The position numbers and the translations under genes are program-made. A stretch of DNA of 6,054 nucleotides from Porphyromonadaceae bacterium (GTDB taxonomy: Bacteria > Bacteroidota > Bacteroidia > Bacteroidales > Paludibacteraceae), in the NCBI GenBank assembly GCA_905372605.1, contig CAJPPQ010000072.1:1-6054 (forward strand), in the 5' to 3' direction. Under the pieces are notes generated by a model. The model was not told where the DNA came from. It ran no database searches and saw only the letters and a program-made list of their open reading frames with translations. The stretch's first letter is position 1. Each line of letters opens with the position of its first letter. Positions 1 through 5,775 of the stretch are shown here, in pieces.

Positions 1-117
1 CGATATATCGCCCTTGAAGAAGGTTATATGTCTGTTTTCTACCTCCTTGAACGACGTAAAGATGTTTTTTACCAAATCAAATTCCGTCTGCAAAGCTACA
101 ACTATCGCTATTTTCAT
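1..117 (-). CDS. Probable MTA/SAH nucleosidase (phosphorylase superfamily), N-terminal fragment
   Basis: The first 39 codons of a minus-strand gene whose remainder lies beyond base 1. The ATG is at 117-115 and the frame stays open to the edge. The peptide begins MKIAIVVALQTEFDLV, which fits the N-terminus of 5'-methylthioadenosine/S-adenosylhomocysteine nucleosidase: a short hydrophobic first beta-strand followed by a conserved Glu at residue 12, the same position as the active-site Glu12 of the E. coli enzyme (MKIGIIGAMEEE). The later FFKGDI (residues 33-38) matches the family's second strand (x-Y/F-x-G-x). Such enzymes hydrolyse MTA and SAH to adenine and a ribose derivative, clearing by-products of methylation. 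The start is supported by a promoter -7 element 29 bp upstream. With only 39 residues, another phosphorylase-superfamily hydrolase such as a futalosine hydrolase remains possible. Confidence 0.68.
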   Translation of the reverse strand, partial: MKIAIVVALQTEFDLVKNIFTSFKEVENRHITFFKGDIS

Positions 118-145
118 ACTCTAAAAATTTTGTCTGTTTATACTG

Positions 146-153
146 CAAAGATA
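146..153 (-). promoter_or_regulatory. Bacteroidetes-type promoter -7 element for the left-edge nucleosidase gene
   Basis: On the minus strand the bases read TATCTTTG followed by CA, an exact match to the TAnnTTTG -7 element. It lies 29 bp upstream of the ATG at 117. No TTG is seen about 20 bp further upstream, so the -33 half is weak or absent. Confidence 0.55.
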
Positions 154-253
154 GTATTTATTTGTGATTAATATAGCAGATAAAAAACAAACTATTATAT
201 ATCAATAGCTAAGTGATAATATACGAGACGATATTTTGTTAGAAATAAAAGTT

Positions 254-289
254 ATTGGTCTGTAAAATAGAAATTTTGGCTACCTTTGC
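254..289 (+). promoter_or_regulatory. Bacteroidetes-type promoter for ftsY-mlaF
   Basis: TACCTTTG at 281-288, followed by C, matches the TAnnTTTG -7 element, 33 bp before the ftsY ATG. A possible -33 TTG lies at 255-257, but the 23-bp spacer is longer than the usual 19-21. This placement argues against translation starting at the in-frame TTG at 255, because that codon would lie upstream of the transcription start. Confidence 0.55.
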
Positions 290-320
290 ACTATTATATC
301 TTCAAAATAATGATTGTATT

Positions 321-1277
321 ATGGCATTTTTAGGTTTATTCTCAAAAAAAGATAAAGAAGTACTCGATAGCGGTCTAAATAGAACTAAGACATCGATTTT
401 CGATAAAATATCGAGAACAATAAGCGGCAAATCGAAAGTTGACGACGAAATACTCGATGGTATCGAAGAAGCCCTTATATCGTCGGATGTGGGAGTAAAT
501 ACCACTCTGAAAATAATCGAACGTCTCGAGAATAGGGTCGCTCGCGATAAATATGTATCTATCGACGAATTGTATTCCGTTCTTTATCAGGAGATAACAG
601 GACTATTGTCGGGATATGATGCCGAGGGTAAACAGTCGTTCGAAAACCTGCAGTCGAAGCCCTATATAATACTTGTAGTCGGAGTTAATGGGGTAGGCAA
701 GACCACGACTATAGGTAAACTTGCCAACAAATTCAAAAAAGCGGGGAAAAAGGTGTATCTCGGTGCTGCCGATACTTTTAGAGCCGCTGCAATAGAGCAA
801 CTTACCGTATGGGGGCAGCGTGTAGACGCTCCCGTAATAAAACACAAAATGGGAGCCGATCCGGCATCGGTGGCATTCGATACGCTGTCGTCGGCAAAAG
901 CAAATGACGCCGATGTGGTGATAATAGATACGGCAGGTAGACTACACAATAAAGTGAACTTAATGAACGAGTTGACTAAGATACGCAATGTAATAAATAA
1001 GATATATCCCGACGTACAGCCCGAAGTATTGCTTGTGCTCGACGGCTCTACCGGACAGAATGCCTACGAACAAGCACGACAGTTTTCGCAAGCGACCGAC
1101 GTTACTGCTTTGGCTGTAACCAAACTCGACGGTACGGCAAGGGGGGGAGTAGTGATAGGTATATCGGACCAGATGAAAATACCTGTGAAATATATAGGAT
1201 TAGGTGAAGGTATAGACGATATACAGATATTTGATAAAGAGGAGTTTATAAAATCTCTTTTCGATGGTGTAAAATAA
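321..1277 (+). CDS. ftsY: Signal recognition particle receptor FtsY (SRP-family GTPase)
   Basis: A 318-residue FtsY, the membrane-associated receptor that docks the SRP-ribosome-nascent chain complex and delivers membrane proteins to SecYEG through reciprocal GTP hydrolysis with Ffh. The N-terminus MAFLGLFSKKDK looks like the amphipathic lipid-binding helix; there is no long acidic A domain, so this is essentially an NG-domain form. The N domain spans about residues 20-105. The G domain shows the P-loop GVNGVGKT (121-128), the SRP-GTPase insertion motif DTFRAAA (151-157), G3 DTAGR (203-207), G4 TKLD (267-270), then GTARGG (271-276) and the closing IGLGEGIDD (292-300), which distinguishes FtsY from Ffh. 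ATG 321 is chosen over the upstream in-frame TTG at 255 because the promoter lies between them and the family-like N-terminus begins here. An MlaF-like gene follows after 20 bp. A run of seven G (1141-1147) encodes part of GTARGG. Confidence 0.97.
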   Translation: MAFLGLFSKKDKEVLDSGLNRTKTSIFDKISRTISGKSKVDDEILDGIEEALISSDVGVNTTLKIIERLENRVARDKYVSIDELYSVLYQEITGLLSGYDAEGKQSFENLQSKPYIILVVGVNGVGKTTTIGKLANKFKKAGKKVYLGAADTFRAAAIEQLTVWGQRVDAPVIKHKMGADPASVAFDTLSSAKANDADVVIIDTAGRLHNKVNLMNELTKIRNVINKIYPDVQPEVLLVLDGSTGQNAYEQARQFSQATDVTALAVTKLDGTARGGVVIGISDQMKIPVKYIGLGEGIDDIQIFDKEEFIKSLFDGVK

Positions 1278-1297
1278 TAAAAGATAATGGTGTCGGT

Positions 1298-2092
1298 ATG
1301 ATAGAGGTAAAAAACTTAAATAAGTCGTTCGACGGCAAGCAAGTACTGAAAAATATCAGTGCCACTTTCTACAAAGGCAAAGTAAACCAGATAATAGGAC
1401 AGAGCGGAGGTGGCAAGACGGTATTGATGAAGAGTATTATCGGGCTGTTCCCCATAGATAGCGGCGAGGTGCTATATAATGGTCGGAATATAGCCGATAT
1501 GAGCAAAATAGAGATAAAAGGGCTTCGAAAGGAGATAGGTATGCTATTTCAGGGTTCGGCACTATTTGATTCGCAGAGAGTAATAGAAAACGTGATGTTT
1601 CCTCTCGTAATGTTTTCCGACAAAGATCCTGCCGAAGCAAGAGATAGAGCCGAGTTTTGTCTGACAAGGGTAGACATAAAACCGCAAGCCTTCGACCTAT
1701 ATCCGTCGGAAATAAGCGGTGGTATGCAGAAACGTGTAGCGATAGCAAGGGCTATAGCTTTGCAACCAAAATATCTCTTTTGCGACGAACCAAATTCGGG
1801 TTTAGACCCTGTAACATCGATATTGATAGATAAACTTATTGAAGAAATCACCGAAGAGTTTGATATCACTACCATCATAAATACTCACGATATGAATTCG
1901 ATAATGGAAATCGGTGCGAACATAATACTTATAAGAAAAGGCGAACTCGCTTGGCAGGGTTCGCGATACGATATATTCTCTGCCGACAACGAAGCTCTAA
2001 ACGATTTTGTATTTGCCTCTGAACTATTTCGATCTATACGCAACAGAAAGCAGGAACTCGTACGAAATCATACGAGTAACACAAAGATATAG
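1298..2092 (+). CDS. MlaF-like ABC transporter ATP-binding protein
   Basis: A 264-residue single-domain ABC ATPase with all catalytic motifs: Walker A GQSGGGKT (34-41), Q-loop FQGSALFD (Gln85), signature SGGMQKR (140-146), Walker B YLFCDEP (159-165, catalytic Glu164), D-loop SGLDP (167-171) and switch His197. The SGGM signature, the FQGSALFD form of the Q-loop and a C-terminal extension with NEALNDFVFASELF (231-244) place it with the MlaF/Mkl family. These ATPases drive MlaE-type permeases that move phospholipids between inner and outer membranes with MCE-domain proteins. It acts at the cytoplasmic face of the inner membrane. It starts 20 bp after ftsY and probably shares its transcript. No MlaE permease or MCE gene is in the window, although they often neighbour such ATPases, so its partner must be elsewhere. 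FtsE was considered because of the ftsY neighbour, but the motifs and length do not fit. Confidence 0.88.
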   Translation: MIEVKNLNKSFDGKQVLKNISATFYKGKVNQIIGQSGGGKTVLMKSIIGLFPIDSGEVLYNGRNIADMSKIEIKGLRKEIGMLFQGSALFDSQRVIENVMFPLVMFSDKDPAEARDRAEFCLTRVDIKPQAFDLYPSEISGGMQKRVAIARAIALQPKYLFCDEPNSGLDPVTSILIDKLIEEITEEFDITTIINTHDMNSIMEIGANIILIRKGELAWQGSRYDIFSADNEALNDFVFASELFRSIRNRKQELVRNHTSNTKI

Positions 2093-2098
2093 ACCTTA

Positions 2099-2911
2099 TT
2101 AAAGATCATCGAAAGGTATTTCGAGTAATACCACTTTCTGATTGAGGAGTTTAGATGTTCGGCTTTTCGATTTGTGGTATTCATGTTTTTGTTGTTTTGT
2201 TGTGATTTCGGAGCTATTGTTGTTTCTGGCAGTGCGTTCGCTTGGGCGATCGTAGTAGACGACACCGTATTTTCTGCACTCTTCAATGCGTTCTTCGAAC
2301 GACAGATGTTCGAAAGCAGCTTCTATCGTATTCCAGAGATTTCTTATAAGATCATCGGTTTTTTGACGTTCTTTTATAAGCTTATCTCTGGTGTAGTCTA
2401 TGGTGTTTTTACTTGTATTTTGAGAGAAATTGAGTTCTTCGAGTCTATCGTAATATATAGATAGGCTCGATATGGTGGGATTTGTAATCGGTATTCCTCC
2501 TTCGAATATTCGTCTGCGTTCGCCTTCGACAAGGCGTTTTGCCCAGGCAAGTATCTGTACTTCGCACGATAAATCGGGGGTTTCATAGCCTTCAATATTG
2601 TAATATCGACGGCTTTCTTCGCCTATCTCTCCTGTTTCGAGAGCTTTATAATATGCTTTTACAAATTCTGTGATATTCCGTGTGAGATTTACTATTATAT
2701 CCCTGTATTTCAAATTATTATCTTGCCATCTGTCTACTGCCTGACGATATAAATCCTGTTGATGCCTGAAAACGATAAACTGAGCCTCGGCTTTGTTTAG
2801 CAACTCGGCAGACAATACTGGATCTTTGAATTCCGATTGTTTTATGTCTGTTATCGCCTCCAGAGCAGCAAGGCGAGCAGCATCGGTATTTGGTAATCGT
2901 CTGTAAGGCAT
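2099..2911 (-). CDS. Conserved Bacteroidetes-type protein of unknown function (MPYRRLPNTD family)
   Basis: A 270-residue soluble protein with no signal peptide, membrane segment or nucleotide-binding motif. The N-terminus MPYRRLPNTDAARLAALEA, a central block with AWAKRLVEGERRR (122-134), GGIPITNPTISSL (138-150) and a C-terminal block W193 NTIEAAFEHL followed by EECRKYGVVYY (210-220) resemble, from memory, a family of uncharacterised Bacteroidales proteins; I know of no assigned function. It is rich in charged residues and predicted helix, including likely coiled-coil stretches around 35-65 and 155-215. Residues 223-255 form a polar low-complexity linker (Asn, Ser, Lys, Gln, His), followed by a short hydrophobic end, VVLLEIPFDDL; this tail may be lineage-specific. 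The ATG lies 7 bp after the polyprenyl synthase stop, so the two are very likely co-transcribed. ATA-rich codon use matches its neighbours, which suggests a native gene. Its stop is 6 bp from the stop of the convergent ATPase gene. Confidence 0.85.
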   Translation of the reverse strand: MPYRRLPNTDAARLAALEAITDIKQSEFKDPVLSAELLNKAEAQFIVFRHQQDLYRQAVDRWQDNNLKYRDIIVNLTRNITEFVKAYYKALETGEIGEESRRYYNIEGYETPDLSCEVQILAWAKRLVEGERRRIFEGGIPITNPTISSLSIYYDRLEELNFSQNTSKNTIDYTRDKLIKERQKTDDLIRNLWNTIEAAFEHLSFEERIEECRKYGVVYYDRPSERTARNNNSSEITTKQQKHEYHKSKSRTSKLLNQKVVLLEIPFDDL

Positions 2912-2918
2912 TGTATTT

Positions 2919-3875
2919 CTATTTTTCCCGTATTTTTAGCTTGTTTATCAATGTCTTCAGTGGCTCTTTCGACTCCGACGGTACCGATATTTTTTCAAGT
3001 AAATTGTTTGCTTGTATGTAGTATTCGTCGATGACCTTCTCGCATATCTGCGGGATATCGAGTTCGTTGTATATGAGGGTAACTGTTTTTATCTTTTGTT
3101 CGTCGGTGATGTCTTTCGCCGACATAGCCGATAAAAGCCTCTTTTTTTGCGAGTCGTCGGCTTTGTGGAGTGCGGTGAGCAATAGGAATGTCTTTTTATA
3201 CGATAAAATATCGTCGCCCACACGTTTACCGAGAGTCTCGGTAGTGCCGTATGTATCGAGATAATCGTCTTTGAGCTGAAACGCCATACCGAGGGCAATG
3301 CCGAGAGAGTATATCGTTTGTTGGTCGTCGTCTGAGGCGTCTGCCAAGATTGCCCCCATTTTCAGAGCACAAGCCAGAAGTACAGCGGTCTTGAGACGTA
3401 TCATCTCGAAATAGTCTTCGATGCAGATATCGTCTATGGTTTCGAAATCCATATCGAACTGTTGTCCTTCACAGACTTCGAGAGCCGTCTTTGTGAAGAG
3501 AGGCAGCAACTTTTCCCAATACCGCGCAGGAGTCTTGCCCAGAAACTCGTAAGCTTTTATAAGCATTGCATCGCCCGATAGGATAGCCGTATTGGCATTC
3601 CACCGAGTGTGTACCGTGGGGCGATTGCGGCGTGTTGGCGAATTGTCCATAAGGTCGTCGTGAAGTAGGGTAAAGTTGTGGAAGACCTCTATCGCTCTTG
3701 CGGCGTCTTTTATCGTATCGCCACTACCGGAGAACATCTCGAAAGCTATGTCTGCAAGCATCGGACGCAGTCTCTTGCCGCCACTCTCCATGGTGTAGGC
3801 TATGGGCGAATAGAGGTTTATAGGTTTGCTGTCCCAGTTTATTTCCCTTATGATTTTTTCTATATCTTGGCTCAT
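2919..3875 (-). CDS. Polyprenyl diphosphate synthase (short-chain trans-isoprenyl type)
   Basis: A 318-residue trans-isoprenyl diphosphate synthase, which condenses isopentenyl diphosphate onto an allylic diphosphate to build linear isoprenoids. Visible motifs: the GGKRLRP substrate-binding segment (32-38), the first Asp-rich motif DDLMD (73-77) followed by the paired arginines TRR (81-83), the GDAML helix (101-105), and the second Asp-rich motif QLKDDYLD (200-207, DDxxD at 203-207) with the downstream Lys pair YKK (226-228). Both Mg-binding sites are intact. The first motif has no two-residue insertion (DDxxD, not DDxxxxD), and a bulky Phe68 sits five residues before it; in this superfamily that combination restricts chain growth, so a C15-C20 product is inferred over a long quinone side chain. 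ATG 3875 has a consensus-like promoter just upstream. The unknown 270-residue gene follows after 7 bp, and ddl lies 70 bp upstream on the same strand. Confidence 0.93.
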   Translation of the reverse strand: MSQDIEKIIREINWDSKPINLYSPIAYTMESGGKRLRPMLADIAFEMFSGSGDTIKDAARAIEVFHNFTLLHDDLMDNSPTRRNRPTVHTRWNANTAILSGDAMLIKAYEFLGKTPARYWEKLLPLFTKTALEVCEGQQFDMDFETIDDICIEDYFEMIRLKTAVLLACALKMGAILADASDDDQQTIYSLGIALGMAFQLKDDYLDTYGTTETLGKRVGDDILSYKKTFLLLTALHKADDSQKKRLLSAMSAKDITDEQKIKTVTLIYNELDIPQICEKVIDEYYIQANNLLEKISVPSESKEPLKTLINKLKIREK

Positions 3876-3907
3876 ATATCGTTGGTATAGTATACTTAAA
3901 AACCGTA

Positions 3908-3939
3908 CAAAATTACAACATTAATTCGTAACAAACAAC
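3908..3939 (-). promoter_or_regulatory. Bacteroidetes-type promoter for the polyprenyl synthase gene
   Basis: On the minus strand, GTTG (3939-3936) is separated by 20 bp from TAATTTTG (3915-3908), matching TTG-N20-TAnnTTTG. The -7 element ends 33 bp upstream of the ATG at 3875. It lies in the 70-bp gap after ddl, so the synthase and the downstream unknown gene can be transcribed independently of ddl, though read-through is also possible. Confidence 0.65.
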
Positions 3940-3945
3940 ATACTT

Positions 3946-4914
3946 TTAGAAAGCATCCTCTATTATGTCTCGCATAACGTCTTGTATACTGAGACCTGCT
4001 GCCTTTATCTGCTGAGGTAGAAAGCTTTGAGGAGTCATGCCCGGTGTGGTATTGACCTCGAGCAGTACTATTCGCCCCGACTCCTCGATGATATAATCGA
4101 CTCTTACGATACCTTTGGCGCCCACGAGGTCGTATATTTTCTCTGTGGTGGCTTGTATTTGTCGCGTAAGGGTATCGGATATACGTGCGGGTGTGATTTC
4201 GTCGGATTGGTTTTTGTATTTGGCGTCGTAGTCGAAAAACTCGTTTTTGCTCACTACTTCCGTTACCGGTAATACTACGGTTTTGCGGCGAGTCTTGTAC
4301 ATACCGCATGTAACTTCGGTACCCGCGATGAAGCTTTCTACGACTACTTCGTCGGATTCCTTGAATGCTTTTTCGATAGCGAGCGAGAGCTGCTCTGCCT
4401 CTTTTACTTTTGTAATGCCGAAACTGCTACCTCCGGCCGAGGGTTTTACGAAGAGTGGCAGCCCGAGCTTTTCGATGATATCGGCGTTCGATATCGTTTG
4501 TCTATGGCGAAGTACTACCGATGGAGCTACGGCAATATCGAAGTTTCTGAGGAACTGATTGCATACGTACTTATCGAATGTCAGTGCCGACGCCAATACG
4601 TCGCAGCAAGAGAATGGCATACCTATAAGGTTGAAGTATCCCTGTAAGATACCGTTTTCGCCGGGTGTGCCGTGTATGGTGATATAAGCGAAGTCGAATG
4701 TAGTCTTTCGCCCTTCTTTGACGAACGAAAAATCGTTTTTATCTATCAATGTAGTGACCGAATCGAGTAGGTGTACCTTCCAATCGCCCCCTGTAATGCT
4801 TACTATATATTTCTCGTATTCGTCAGGTATAAAAGTCATTAGCCCTGCGGCACTTCTGAGCGAAACTTCGCTTTCCGACGAGTCGCCGCCGGCTACGATT
4901 GCTATTCTTTTCAT
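3946..4914 (-). CDS. ddl: D-alanine--D-alanine ligase
   Basis: A 322-residue ATP-grasp ligase that joins two D-alanines, using ATP, to make the terminal dipeptide of the peptidoglycan stem; cytoplasmic. The N-terminal domain begins MKRIAIVAGGDSSESEVS, with Glu14 equivalent to E. coli DdlB Glu15, and has the HGTPGENG loop (81-88). The ATP-grasp domain shows FVKPSAGGSSFG (155-166; Lys157 for ATP, Ser163 equivalent to DdlB Ser150), VVVESFI (190-196), the omega-loop FFDYDAKY (226-233) and Mg ligands in RVDYI (Asp273) and LLEVNTTPGMT (Glu286, Asn288). Tyr233 aligns with DdlB Tyr216, so specificity for D-Ala over D-lactate is expected and vancomycin-type resistance is not implied. HGTPGENG has Asn where E. 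coli has Asp (HGRGGEDG). Length is normal for the family. The promoter lies 30 bp upstream of ATG 4914; the polyprenyl synthase gene follows after 70 bp. Confidence 0.97.
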   Translation of the reverse strand: MKRIAIVAGGDSSESEVSLRSAAGLMTFIPDEYEKYIVSITGGDWKVHLLDSVTTLIDKNDFSFVKEGRKTTFDFAYITIHGTPGENGILQGYFNLIGMPFSCCDVLASALTFDKYVCNQFLRNFDIAVAPSVVLRHRQTISNADIIEKLGLPLFVKPSAGGSSFGITKVKEAEQLSLAIEKAFKESDEVVVESFIAGTEVTCGMYKTRRKTVVLPVTEVVSKNEFFDYDAKYKNQSDEITPARISDTLTRQIQATTEKIYDLVGAKGIVRVDYIIEESGRIVLLEVNTTPGMTPQSFLPQQIKAAGLSIQDVMRDIIEDAF

Positions 4915-4943
4915 AAGAAATTTACTGATATTTATTTACTGCA

Positions 4944-4951
4944 CAAAGGTA
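4944..4951 (-). promoter_or_regulatory. Bacteroidetes-type promoter -7 element for ddl
   Basis: The minus strand reads TACCTTTG, matching TAnnTTTG, 30 bp upstream of the ddl ATG. No clear TTG is found 19-21 bp further upstream. It shares the 196-bp divergent intergenic region 4915-5110 with the promoter of the gene at 5111. Confidence 0.55.
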
Positions 4952-5042
4952 CAAAATAAAAATCGATTATCGGGATATTCGCAGTATGATATTATTGCAC
5001 TATTACTGATTTTTCCATTGAAGATACATTATTTTTCAAAGG

Positions 5043-5073
5043 TTGGGTGTTTTATGTTTGTTTTGTATCTTTG
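5043..5073 (+). promoter_or_regulatory. Bacteroidetes-type promoter for the outer-membrane-like protein gene
   Basis: TTG at 5043-5045, a 20-bp spacer and TATCTTTG at 5066-5073 give a full TTG-N20-TAnnTTTG match. The -7 element ends 38 bp before the ATG at 5111, with an A/T-rich leader. This also supports the ATG at 5111 over longer in-frame starts, which would lie upstream of the promoter. Confidence 0.7.
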
Positions 5074-5110
5074 CCGAATATTTTTACGAACTAAACAAAT
5101 AAATAAAATC

Positions 5111-5719
5111 ATGTACGAACGAAAAAACGGACTATTCCTGCTAATGGTACTTTCGATAGTATCATTGAATGTGTTTTCTCAACAAGAAGATAATACTATG
5201 TCGCAAAGAGAGTTACAAATAGAGATAGGCGAATCTAACAATTTGATACGTCCTATTTTAAGTAGTATCTTTTCGCCGTCGGAATATCGGCTCGAGGGCG
5301 CTTACTCGCCTACGGTGGCTCTATCGTATCATAACAGTATCGGTAGCAGGTGGATGTATGGTGTATCGCTCGCCTACAATCGTAGAGTAGAGCGTATGCT
5401 CCACGACGAAGGCGCATACCTTAAGCAATATAGTATACAAGATATTCGTTCGTACGCTATAGTACCTTCGGTGAAATATTTGTATAAAAATACCGAAACT
5501 TTGCAGATGTATTCGGGGCTTCAGGCCGGTATGTGTATTGCCGATATTCCTTATACCGTATATGGAGCAGGCAAAGAACGTGAGTCGTCGAGTACCATTG
5601 GCTTATTCGGACAACTTACTCTATTTGGAATTACTTATGGAAGAGGATTTTATGTGGGTGCCGAAGCGGGTATCGGTTTCAAAGGAGTATTGAACTTCGT
5701 ATCGGGATACAGATTTTGA
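5111..5719 (+). CDS. Secreted, probable outer-membrane beta-barrel protein of unknown function
   Basis: A 202-residue protein. Residues 1-24 (MYERKNGLFLLMVLSIVSLNVFSQ) form a signal peptide with a basic start, a hydrophobic core and a VFSQ-Q cleavage region typical of Bacteroidetes. The mature part, about 178 residues, has alternating polar/hydrophobic stretches rich in aromatics and glycines: PTVALSYHNSI (67-77), RWMYGVSLAYN (80-90), YAIVPSVKYLY (115-125), LQMYSGLQAGM (131-141), STIGLFGQLTLFGITYG (161-177) and FYVGAEAGIGF (180-190). It ends GYRF, a terminal Phe like the C-terminal signature recognised by the barrel assembly machinery. This fits a small barrel of about eight strands in the outer membrane, as seen in porin-family or OmpW/PagP-sized proteins; no specific family or ligand can be named. 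It is monocistronic, with its own promoter and a strong terminator 17 bp after the stop. ATA-rich codon use matches its neighbours. Confidence 0.75.
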   Translation: MYERKNGLFLLMVLSIVSLNVFSQQEDNTMSQRELQIEIGESNNLIRPILSSIFSPSEYRLEGAYSPTVALSYHNSIGSRWMYGVSLAYNRRVERMLHDEGAYLKQYSIQDIRSYAIVPSVKYLYKNTETLQMYSGLQAGMCIADIPYTVYGAGKERESSSTIGLFGQLTLFGITYGRGFYVGAEAGIGFKGVLNFVSGYRF

Positions 5720-5736
5720 TTCAAAATAAATTTATT

Positions 5737-5775
5737 AAAAAATAGAGAGGAGCAATGCGTTTTTCTCTATTTTTT
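5737..5775. terminator. Bidirectional intrinsic terminator hairpin
   Basis: A perfect 12-bp inverted repeat, AAAAAATAGAGA (5737-5748) against TCTCTATTTTTT (5764-5775), encloses a 15-nt loop. On the plus strand it is an A-tract/stem/T-tract terminator starting 17 bp after the stop of the outer-membrane-like gene. Because it is symmetric, it would also end in a T-run when transcribed from the minus strand, so it could serve a convergent gene from the right. Confidence 0.8.

Noticed and set aside
255..320. A longer ftsY starting at TTG 255 (22 extra residues)
   Set aside because: The extension covers the promoter -7 element at 281-288, so it would not be transcribed, and the natural FtsY N-terminus MAFLGLFSKK begins at ATG 321.
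1298..2092. FtsE of an ftsY-ftsE-ftsX operon
   Set aside because: Length (264 against about 220 residues), the SGGM signature, the FQGSALFD Q-loop and the C-terminal extension fit MlaF; no ftsX-like gene follows.
2174..2464. Plus-strand 96-residue frame with a hydrophobic, signal-like N-terminus
   Set aside because: It is antisense to the conserved 270-residue gene, has no promoter or family features, and its hydrophobicity comes from reading Asn/Gln/Lys-rich codons backwards.
3940..3956. Hairpin at the ddl stop (CTTT-tag-AAAG with A-T ends) as a ddl terminator
   Set aside because: The stem is only 7 bp, A/T-rich with one G-U pair, overlaps the stop codon and is not followed by a solid T-run.
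4200..4240. D-Ala-D-lactate (vancomycin-resistance type) specificity of the ligase because of FFDYDAKY
   Set aside because: The decisive position is the Tyr of AKY (Tyr233, equivalent to DdlB Tyr216), which is kept; the Phe is at a different, non-diagnostic position.
3896..4309. Minus-strand 137-residue frame
   Set aside because: It overlaps the end of ddl in another frame; the Arg/Ser-rich composition is that of a frame-shifted shadow.
4946..4985. CGATTATCG dyad (4964-4972) as an operator upstream of ddl
   Set aside because: The half-site is 4 bp, and TCGA/CGAT words are common throughout this sequence, so chance is a sufficient explanation.
4718..5110. A 131-residue N-terminal extension of the outer-membrane-like protein
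   Set aside because: It runs antisense through ddl and across the promoter at 5043-5073; the signal peptide begins exactly at ATG 5111.
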